From Pimelobacter simplex (lineage in GTDB: Bacteria > Actinomycetota > Actinomycetes > Propionibacteriales > Nocardioidaceae): 64,000 bases of DNA. Shown here one piece after another: positions 24,147-30,671 of the stretch; within the stretch, counting starts at the first letter, position 1; each line of letters opens with the position of its first letter. The notes beneath the pieces were generated by a model, which worked only from the letters and a program-made list of their open reading frames with translations, did no database searches and was not told the DNA's origin. A program made the position numbers and the translations under genes. Location: assembly GCF_024662235.1 (NCBI RefSeq), contig NZ_CP096276.1, positions 4,526,001 through 4,590,000 of the forward strand, given 5' to 3'.

Positions 24147-25538
24147 TCAAGCATCAAAATGGCCCTCCGCCACGTCTTCGCTGATCTCGCTGACGGCCTC
24201 CGAGCTGTTGGCGCTGGTGCGCTCGACGGGTTGGCGTATCCGTGATCCGCGCGACAACCCGGCTTGGCCTGCCGACAAGTCCAGCGTCGTACCGATTCCT
24301 CGCAGGTAGCGGTCTCTGGTCCCGGGAGCTATCAGAGCGCCACCGGCGTCAAGGGCTTCGTCGACCGCCCGCTCGTAGGCATCCGGGATCCTCGCGACGT
24401 AGTCATCGACGATGTCCATGAAGGAGGCGTCGTCGACGCCGGCTTCGTCAGCGCATCGCTGGAGATCACTCCGACCGATGTTGCGCAGCCGGTAGTCATT
24501 GCCGATCTTCATCGCAGTCTTGCCCTTGTAGAAGATCTTCTCTGGCCCCAGCAGAAGAGACCCCGAGGTGAGGTCATAGAGCGGAGCGAGACGCGCCCTG
24601 TCGCCCACCAGGAGAAGGCTGTAGTTCTTGGCATGAGCGTCCACCCCGGCGGTGAGCCAGTTGTAGATGAGGGAGCGCACGAAGAGTTCACGCGAAGGGG
24701 CCACATCGCTCGGGTGCAGACCGGAGATCAACTTGTTGACGTCCGCGACCCCAGGTCCTCCGTCGTTCTGATACTTCACCTTCCTCGTACGGCCCAGGGC
24801 CTGACAGAGGTCTTCCTGGTGAAAGCGACGGGTACCCATGGGGTCGATGACGCGGTCGTACCTCTCCACGACGAGCGCCGTCTGTGCGCCGAATTGCATG
24901 ATGGCCACGGCAGCGACACTGAGACCGAGGTGCTGGGCCGCACGCATGGAGACGAACTCGGCCACATCGGCGTTGGCAAACCGAGCGACTCCGACCTTGA
25001 AGATGTGCGTACTGGCCGCGCGGCCACTCGGCGCCGCCCACGAACCGTCCTGCTGTCGAGCCAGCGCAAACTTTCCCTGCGCACCACCGAGCGACCAACG
25101 ACCACCGTGGTCGTCTGCGTTCCAGGAGGTGACGTCACGGCGCAGCGATGCCAGGCGGGCCTCTATCTCCGCTTCGCCGACTCCCTCATGTCGTCCTGTT
25201 TGATTGGGGATCAGCCCGACAGGAACGACCTGGACAGCGCCGGCGCAGTCGATACCCATGCCTTCGAGCAGGTTGAACGGCGAAGGCGACGGCGCTTCGA
25301 AGTCAGTCGCCCATCGTTGCCGAACCTCGTCGTCATCGGGAAGAAGGTTGTCGAACCACGGCGCGACGACATCGTCGCCGTACTCGGCTTGCTGCTTGGG
25401 CATGGAGCGCGAGAGCGGCGTCGCGCCCCTGCGGTTGCGATAGGTCTCGTCGTAGGCGAAGCGAAGGCTTCCCTTGCGGTCCCTCGAGAGAGTTCCGGCG
25501 TGCTCGCCTTCAATCCAGACGGCGAGGTCGTCAGCCAC
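24147..25538 (-). CDS. hipA: HipA family serine/threonine kinase toxin
   Basis: This 463-residue toxin kinase has all the HipA active-site motifs: the P-loop-like SLGGAQGKFALA (149-160), ATP-binding Lys181 (HIFKVG), the catalytic loop VDAHAKNYSLLL with Asp300 and Asn305, and the metal-binding Asp322 (PLYDLTSG). E. coli HipA phosphorylates glutamyl-tRNA synthetase and induces dormancy; the target here may differ. I chose GTG 25538 (VADDLAVWIEG) because it matches the family start and overlaps the hipB stop by 8 bp. Its base composition is lower in GC than the neighbours, suggesting horizontal acquisition. A Ser/Glu-rich 25-residue tail is unusual. Confidence 0.9.
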   Translation of the reverse strand: MADDLAVWIEGEHAGTLSRDRKGSLRFAYDETYRNRRGATPLSRSMPKQQAEYGDDVVAPWFDNLLPDDDEVRQRWATDFEAPSPSPFNLLEGMGIDCAGAVQVVPVGLIPNQTGRHEGVGEAEIEARLASLRRDVTSWNADDHGGRWSLGGAQGKFALARQQDGSWAAPSGRAASTHIFKVGVARFANADVAEFVSMRAAQHLGLSVAAVAIMQFGAQTALVVERYDRVIDPMGTRRFHQEDLCQALGRTRKVKYQNDGGPGVADVNKLISGLHPSDVAPSRELFVRSLIYNWLTAGVDAHAKNYSLLLVGDRARLAPLYDLTSGSLLLGPEKIFYKGKTAMKIGNDYRLRNIGRSDLQRCADEAGVDDASFMDIVDDYVARIPDAYERAVDEALDAGGALIAPGTRDRYLRGIGTTLDLSAGQAGLSRGSRIRQPVERTSANSSEAVSEISEDVAEGHFDA

Positions 25539-25785
25539 CGAAGATCCCTCGGAAGGGATCCTGCTCGGTGTCGACGAGATCAACAGCGAGACCGACGGCT
25601 TGGACAGCCCTGATAGCGAGTCCGATTCGCGACGTCGGCGACCCTGACTCGAACGCGATCACCCATTGCCTGGTGACGCCGACAAGTGCCGCGAGATCCG
25701 CCTGCGACATTGCTGCTCGCAGACGCGCTTGTTTCACGAGCGCCCCCATCTGCTCCGCGTTGGTGGCGATCACGTCTTCCTCCAT
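25531..25785 (-). CDS. hipB: HipB family antitoxin (XRE repressor)
   Basis: This 84-residue protein has an XRE helix-turn-helix (residues about 15-68: LVKQARLRAAMSQADLAALV and TRQWVIAFESG). As in other HipB proteins it should neutralise HipA and repress the operon. Phased inverted repeats upstream of its start are the expected binding sites. It precedes hipA with an 8-bp overlap. Its short C-terminus (TEQDPFRGIFGG) after the XRE domain fits HipB. Confidence 0.9.
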   Translation of the reverse strand: MEEDVIATNAEQMGALVKQARLRAAMSQADLAALVGVTRQWVIAFESGSPTSRIGLAIRAVQAVGLAVDLVDTEQDPFRGIFGG

Positions 25786-25888
25786 TGTCGGCGTTCGTTG
25801 ACATCGCAGCCGATGTCAACTGTGGTTGACATCTTGCGGGATGTCAACCACGGCTGACATCACCGCCATGTCTTCTCTAGCAGACATG
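25784..25888. promoter_or_regulatory. Four phased hipBA operators, consensus GATGTCAAC-N4-GTTGACATC
   Basis: Two strong inverted repeats lie at 25812-25833 (perfect 9-bp arms) and 25840-25861 (one mismatch). Weaker copies lie at 25784-25805 (right arm perfect, overlapping the hipB start) and 25867-25888 (CATGTC/GACATG core). Centres are 28, 28 and 27 bp apart, so HipB dimers would bind in a regular array. The remaining DNA to 26084 (about 195 bp) has only an 8-codon frame after AAGGAG at about 25940, with no recognisable gene. Confidence 0.8.
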
Positions 25889-26084
25889 GATCGCACCAGC
25901 TGCGAAACGCCAGCCCCACTGGCTTGGAGAAAGGAGAACGTGACGTCGTTGAAGAGCACCCACTGAGTCGGCGACACCGAGCCGAGGCACGGGCTCGCTC
26001 GGCGGTCCTACCTGCGGCGAGGGTGCAACCGTGCGTTCTCACCGGCCGTCAGGCCCGGCGAAGAAACGGGTCTGACCTACTCGG

Positions 26085-26157
26085 AGCCGCCTGTCGGAAT
26101 CGAACCGACGACCTAGTCATTACGAGTGACTCGCTCTACCGACTGAGCTAAGGCGGC
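26085..26157 (-). tRNA. tRNA-Thr (anticodon CGT)
   Basis: The minus strand folds into a full cloverleaf: acceptor GCCGCCT/AGGCGGC, D-arm GCTC-GAGC, anticodon arm AGTCA-CTCGTAA-TGACT with anticodon CGT (reads ACG, threonine), and T-arm GTCGG-TTCGATT-CCGAC. CCA is not encoded. Its 3' end faces the lower-GC hipBA region, the usual orientation for integration sites. Confidence 0.96.
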
Positions 26158-26229
26158 GTACGCCGGTCTGCACCAGCGACCGCGGCAGCATACCGGGACC
26201 GGCCCCGAGACCGGGAATCCGGGTCGGCT

Positions 26230-27783
26230 TCAGCAGGTCAGGCCGTCCTGGGGGACCTTGCCGTCGATGAGGTAGGCGTGGACGGCGTCGTCGATGCAGC
26301 TGTTCCCCTTGTTGTACGCCGTGTGCCCGTCCCCCTCGCGCGTGACCAGGACGGCGGACTCGAGCTGCTCGGCCATCGCCACCGCCTCCTTGTACGGCGT
26401 CGCGGGGTCCCGCGTGGTGCCGAGGACCACGAGGGGGGCCGCGCCGGAGCCGTCGATCTTGAGGTCCGGCTCGTCGGTGGCGGTGAAGGGGTCGCCGTCG
26501 CAGGCGGTCAGGCCCCAGGCGAAGACCTTGCCGAAGGTGGGTGAGGCCTTCTCGAAGTCGGCGAACTGGCCGGGGACCTGGTCGGGCGTGATGGACCAGG
26601 GGTCGTCGAGGCAGTTGATCACCGAGATGGCCTCGAGGCTGTTGTCGGTGTAGCGACCGCCCTCGCGGGAGCCGTAGAAGTCGGAGAGCTGCAGGAGGGT
26701 CGAGCCGTCGCCCTTGAGGGCGGCCTTGAGGCCGTCGTCGAGGAAGGACCAGTTGTCCTTGGCGTAGAGGGGGGTGATCAGGCCGTAGAAGGCGAGGCCG
26801 ACGGTGAGCTTGCGGCCCTCGGCGTCCTTGGTCTCGAGCGGCTTCGCGTCGATGTCGTCGAGCAGGCCCTTGATGGTCTTCAGGCCGGCGTCGACGCTGT
26901 CGCCGAGGAAGCAGTCACCGTCGGCGACGCAGCTGCCGACATAGGAGCGCAGGGCGGTCTCGAAGCCGGCGGCCTGGCTGAGGGCGCCGTCGCGCGAGGA
27001 CAGCGAGGGGTCGATGGCGCCGTCGAGGACGAGGCGTCCGGTGTTCTCGGGGTAGAGCTCGGCGTACGTCGCGCCGAGGCGGGTGCCGTAGGAGAAGCCG
27101 AGGTAGTCGAGCTTGTCCTCGCCGAGGGCGGCGCGCAGGACGTCCATGTCGCGGGCGGCCTCGACGGTGCTGACGTGGGCGCCGAGAGTGCCGGAGCGGG
27201 CCTTGCAGCCGGCCCAGAAGTCCGCGGAGTTCTCGGTGGCCTGCTTCAGCTCCTCCGGGGTGTCCGGGTCGGGGTCGGCGGCGATGTAGGCGTCGAGGGC
27301 GGAGTCGCTCAGGCAGTCGACGGGGGCGGACTTGCCGGTACCGCGGGGGTCGAAGCCCACGATGTCGTACGCCGCGCGCAGCTCGGGCGCGAAGTAGTAC
27401 TGCGCGTCACGGACGGTGGAGGTGCCCGGAGCACCGGGTCCGCCCGGGTTGATCACCAGGGAGCCGATCCGGTCGCCGGTCGCCTTGGCCCGCTCGAGGG
27501 CGATCTCGATCGAGCCGTCGCCGGGCTTCTGGTAGTCGATGGGGACCTGGAGGGTGGTGCACTCGTCGGCGCCGCAGGCCGACCAGCTGAGCTTCTGCTG
27601 GTAGAAGTCCTCCATCGTGCGACCGTCCGCGCCCTGGGTCTGCGCGGGGGGCGGCGTGGAGGAGTCGGCGGCCGGCTCGTCGGAGTCGCCGCCGCTGGTC
27701 AGCAGCACCACTCCGATGCCGACGCCGCCGGCGAGCACGAGGGCCCACACCACGACGACCGCGACGATCAACTTCTTGCTCAC
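26230..27783 (-). CDS. Membrane-anchored tripeptidyl aminopeptidase-like alpha/beta hydrolase
   Basis: This 517-residue exported S33-family hydrolase starts with a hydrophobic segment (VAVVVVWALVLAGGVGIGVV) lacking a clear cleavage or lipobox site, so it is probably anchored. A low-complexity linker precedes the catalytic domain. The nucleophile lies in LGFSYGTRLG, preceded by the oxyanion segment NPGGPGAPG. The C-terminal TAP-like domain holds the Asp (GTTRDPATPY) and His (GDGHTAYN). Related Streptomyces SlpD/SlpE and TAP proteins release N-terminal tripeptides. Cys pairs in the cap (SCVADGDC, and the last residue) suggest disulfides outside the membrane. The gene starts 10 bp after holB and may be its last operon member. 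Confidence 0.88.
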   Translation of the reverse strand: MSKKLIVAVVVVWALVLAGGVGIGVVLLTSGGDSDEPAADSSTPPPAQTQGADGRTMEDFYQQKLSWSACGADECTTLQVPIDYQKPGDGSIEIALERAKATGDRIGSLVINPGGPGAPGTSTVRDAQYYFAPELRAAYDIVGFDPRGTGKSAPVDCLSDSALDAYIAADPDPDTPEELKQATENSADFWAGCKARSGTLGAHVSTVEAARDMDVLRAALGEDKLDYLGFSYGTRLGATYAELYPENTGRLVLDGAIDPSLSSRDGALSQAAGFETALRSYVGSCVADGDCFLGDSVDAGLKTIKGLLDDIDAKPLETKDAEGRKLTVGLAFYGLITPLYAKDNWSFLDDGLKAALKGDGSTLLQLSDFYGSREGGRYTDNSLEAISVINCLDDPWSITPDQVPGQFADFEKASPTFGKVFAWGLTACDGDPFTATDEPDLKIDGSGAAPLVVLGTTRDPATPYKEAVAMAEQLESAVLVTREGDGHTAYNKGNSCIDDAVHAYLIDGKVPQDGLTC

Positions 27784-27793
27784 CAGCAGCTCC

Positions 27794-28945
27794 TCATCGT
27801 TGTGGCGCCTTCAACGCCACCATCATCGACTCCAGGGCCAAAGCCACCGGCACGTTGAACTCCAGCATCTGTTCCCGCGCGGCGAAGATCCAACCGATCC
27901 TGCGGAGGTTCAGCTCGGGGGTGGAGGTCTCGACGATGGTCTGGACCTGTTCCCGGATGTCCTCGTTGACCAGCTCGCCGGGGGCTCCGGTCGCGAGCGC
28001 GATGGCGTCGCGGTAGACCGACATCAGGTCGGTCAGGCCGCGGTCGACGACGTCGAGGTGGCGCCGCTTGGCACGGGTGCGCTGGCCCTTCTCGAGGGCG
28101 GCGAGGGCGGGGCCGTACTCGCGGGGGCGGCGGCCGCGCTCGACCACGCCGTAGGCCGCGTCGAGGTCGACCTTCTCGCGCGCGTCGAGCTCGGCGGTGA
28201 TCGCGTCGGCCTCGTCCTTGGCGGCGCTCGCGAGGCGCGTGGCGGCGTCCATGCAGCGGCCGAGGGTGGTCAGCCGCACCGGCATGCTGACGACCTCCTG
28301 GCGCCGGCGGCTCACGTCGTCGTCGAAGGCCAGCGCCCGGGCCCGGCCGATGTGTCCCTGGCTCGCTCGCGCCGCGTACGTCGCCCGCCCGGCCTCGACG
28401 CCCCGCGCCTGCAGGAAGCCGGCGACCTCCTCGGTCGTCGGCGTCGCGAGGGTGACCAGGCGGCAGCGCGAGCGGATCGTGGGCAGCACGTCCTCGACGG
28501 TCGGCGCGCACAGCATCCAGATCGTGCGGCCGTTGGGCTCCTCGATCGCCTTGAGCAGGGCGTTGCACGCCTGCTCGGTGAGCCGGTCGGCGTCCTCGAC
28601 GATGAGGATCTGCCAGCGGTCGCCCATCGGGCTCAGCGACGCCCGGCGGACCAGGTCGCGGACCTCGTCGACGCCGATCGACAGCTTCTGGGTGCGGATC
28701 ACCGAGACGTCGGCGTGCGAGCCGGCGAGCACGGTGTGGCAGGTGTGGCACGTGTCGGGGCAGTCGGGCCCCCGTCCGCCCTGGTCGCACTGGAGCGCCG
28801 CGGCGAACGCGATCGCCGCGTTGGACCGTCCCGATCCCGGCGGACCGGTGAACAGCCAGGCGTGGGTCATCCCCTGGCCGGCGACGGCCTTCTCGAGCGC
28901 GGCGACGGTCGGCTTCTGCCCGACGAGGGTGTCCCAGACGCTCAC
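27794..28945 (-). CDS. holB: DNA polymerase III delta' subunit
   Basis: This 383-residue AAA+ protein is the clamp-loader delta' subunit. It has the Walker A-like GPPGSGRSNAA with Arg in place of Lys, the zinc cluster CPDTCHTCHTV and the SRC motif (TIRSRCRLVTL), all typical of delta'. The residues after LIVEDADRL replace the catalytic Walker B Glu, as expected for the non-hydrolysing subunit. The GTG start overlaps the tmk stop by 4 bp, a tmk-holB arrangement common in bacteria. It corresponds to Rv3644c in M. tuberculosis. Confidence 0.92.
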   Translation of the reverse strand: MSVWDTLVGQKPTVAALEKAVAGQGMTHAWLFTGPPGSGRSNAAIAFAAALQCDQGGRGPDCPDTCHTCHTVLAGSHADVSVIRTQKLSIGVDEVRDLVRRASLSPMGDRWQILIVEDADRLTEQACNALLKAIEEPNGRTIWMLCAPTVEDVLPTIRSRCRLVTLATPTTEEVAGFLQARGVEAGRATYAARASQGHIGRARALAFDDDVSRRRQEVVSMPVRLTTLGRCMDAATRLASAAKDEADAITAELDAREKVDLDAAYGVVERGRRPREYGPALAALEKGQRTRAKRRHLDVVDRGLTDLMSVYRDAIALATGAPGELVNEDIREQVQTIVETSTPELNLRRIGWIFAAREQMLEFNVPVALALESMMVALKAPQR

Positions 28946-29601
28946 GGTGCCATCCTCCGTGCCTGGGCCAGCAGCGGCGCCACCCGCGCCGCGATGAGGG
29001 CGGCGATCTCGTCGATCGTGCCGCGGGCGTCGACGACGAGGTAGTGCGCGGGGTCGTGCGCGGCGAGGTCGAGGAACGACTGCCGTACCCGCTGGTGGAA
29101 GGCCAGGCCCTCGCCCTCGATCCGGTCGCGCTCCTCGAACCGGCCCAGGCCGGCCTCGGGCTCCAGGTCGAGGACGACGGTCAGGTGCGGGCGCAGGTCG
29201 CCGGTGGCCCACCGGGAGACCTCCTCGAGCTCGTCGCGGTCGAGCGCGCGGCCGGCGCCCTGGTAGGCGAGGGTCGAGTCGACGTACCGGTCGGTGATGA
29301 CGACCTCGCCGCGGTCGAGCGCGGGCAGCACGAGGGTCTCGACGTGCTCGGCCTTGTCGGCGGCGTAGAGCAGGAACTCGGTCTTGTGGGCGAGCTCGCC
29401 GGTCTCGGGGCTGAGCACGATCCGGCGCAGGTCCTTGCCGACCGGGGTGTCGCCGGGCTCGTGGGTGAGCCGCACGGCGTAGCCCTGCTCGGCCAGCCGG
29501 TCGCGCAGCAGCCGTGACTGGGTCGACTTGCCGCCGCCCTCACCGCCCTCGAAGCACACGAAGACGCCGGTCGAGGTGTAGCGGCCGGGATAGCGGGTCA
29601 C
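28942..29601 (-). CDS. tmk: Thymidylate kinase (dTMP kinase)
   Basis: This 219-residue enzyme phosphorylates dTMP to dTDP in dTTP synthesis. The P-loop is FEGGEGGGKSTQSRLL, the substrate site is the TDRYVDSTLAYQGAGR segment with the DR(Y/F) motif, and the lid follows LDLEPEAGLGRF. The position of basic residues in the P-loop versus lid is not decisive for type I or II. GTG 29601 is the start, and TAGGTT lies 6 nt before it, so the tmk-holB mRNA is likely leaderless. Confidence 0.93.
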   Translation of the reverse strand: MTRYPGRYTSTGVFVCFEGGEGGGKSTQSRLLRDRLAEQGYAVRLTHEPGDTPVGKDLRRIVLSPETGELAHKTEFLLYAADKAEHVETLVLPALDRGEVVITDRYVDSTLAYQGAGRALDRDELEEVSRWATGDLRPHLTVVLDLEPEAGLGRFEERDRIEGEGLAFHQRVRQSFLDLAAHDPAHYLVVDARGTIDEIAALIAARVAPLLAQARRMAP

Positions 29602-29607
29602 GGGTTG

Positions 29608-29613
29608 AACCTA
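29608..29613 (-). promoter_or_regulatory. Leaderless -10 element TAGGTT for tmk-holB
   Basis: TAGGTT on the minus strand ends 6 nt before the tmk GTG. It lies back to back with the TACGCT promoter of the divergent serine hydrolase gene in a 68-bp gap. Confidence 0.6.
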
Positions 29614-29654
29614 CGAGACGGGTCCGACACGTGCCACGTCCGGGGCGACCGTCC

Positions 29655-29660
29655 TACGCT
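29655..29660 (+). promoter_or_regulatory. -10 element TACGCT
   Basis: TACGCT ends 9 nt before ATG 29670, slightly farther than the standard 6-7 nt; a near-leaderless transcript is likely. Confidence 0.45.
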
Positions 29661-29669
29661 CGCGTTGTC

Positions 29670-30671
29670 ATGTGGACCACCAAGACCGCCCTCGGCGTCG
29701 TCCTCCTGCTCGTCGGCGGTGCCGCCCTCGGCTGGTGGCTCCTGCGCGACGACAGCGTCTCCCACGCGCTCCCGGCGCCCCGCGACCTGGCCGCGGTCAC
29801 CCGGGCGATCACGGACGCCGTCCCGCCCGCGCAGCGCGACGCGGACGTCCCCGGCGTCACCGTCGGCGTGAGCAAGGACGGCGAGGTCGCCTGGACCCGC
29901 GGCTTCGGCGTACCGGAGGACCAGCTGCTCCAGGTGGGCTCGATCTCCAAGACCGTCGCGGCCGCGGCCGTGCTCACCCTGGCCGACGAGGGGATCCTCG
30001 ACCTCGACGCGCCCGTGTCGTCGTACCTGCGGGCGTGGCGGTTGCCCGCCGAGTTCCCCGACCCGGACGCGGTCACCCTGCGCCGGCTGCTGTCGCACAC
30101 CGCCGGCATCGGTACGCCGGGCTACCGCGGGCGCCCGGCGGTCCGGCCGCTGCCGACGACGGCCGAGGCGCTCGACGGCATCCGGCAGAGCGAGGAGCCG
30201 GGCACCTACGCCTACTCCGGCGGCGGGTTCACGATCGCCCAGGAGGTGGTCGAGGAGGTGACCGGGGAGCCGTTCGCCGACGTCGTGCAACGGACCGTGC
30301 TCACACCCCTGCGGATGACCGCGAGCGGCTACGCCTGCCCCGGCGCCACGCTCCGGTACGCCGAGGCCGCGGCCGCCGGCCTCTGCGCGACCGCCGCCGA
30401 CCTCGCCCGGTTCGCCGGCTGGCTCGGCTCCGCGGACCCGCGCGCCGTCCGGATGCGCACCCCGGCCGCCGGCACCGACGGCCGCTACGGCCTCGGCACC
30501 GAGATCGGGGACGACGGCGCCACCGTCGGCCACCTCGGCGTCAACCGTGGCTTCCACGCCGAGCTCCGGGTCAACCCGGCGGCCGGCGTCGGCCTCGTCG
30601 TCCTCACGGACGGGGACCGCGGCGGCGAGGTCGTCGCCGCGGTGCTCGGCGCGTGGCAGGACGCGGGCTAG
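29670..30671 (+). CDS. Beta-lactamase family serine hydrolase (class C-like)
   Basis: This 333-residue exported protein has an N-terminal hydrophobic anchor (LGVVLLLVGGAALGWWLL). The SxxK motif is GSISKTVA. The second motif reads YAYSGGGFTI, a YSG variant of the YxN tyrosine motif common in non-lactamase esterases of this family. The third motif is HLGVNRG, in place of KTG. These variations favour a D-alanyl-peptide or ester hydrolase rather than a resistance enzyme. It overlaps the convergent topA by 4 bp. Confidence 0.85.
   Translation: MWTTKTALGVVLLLVGGAALGWWLLRDDSVSHALPAPRDLAAVTRAITDAVPPAQRDADVPGVTVGVSKDGEVAWTRGFGVPEDQLLQVGSISKTVAAAAVLTLADEGILDLDAPVSSYLRAWRLPAEFPDPDAVTLRRLLSHTAGIGTPGYRGRPAVRPLPTTAEALDGIRQSEEPGTYAYSGGGFTIAQEVVEEVTGEPFADVVQRTVLTPLRMTASGYACPGATLRYAEAAAAGLCATAADLARFAGWLGSADPRAVRMRTPAAGTDGRYGLGTEIGDDGATVGHLGVNRGFHAELRVNPAAGVGLVVLTDGDRGGEVVAAVLGAWQDAG

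Noticed and set aside
25940..25966. Eight-codon frame after AAGGAGAAC near hipBA
   Set aside because: The ribosome-binding site looks real, but the peptide is too short and unconserved to call a gene; perhaps a remnant.
24123..26157. Integrative element with att duplication at tRNA-Thr
   Set aside because: I found no second copy of the tRNA 3' end and no integrase in the interval.
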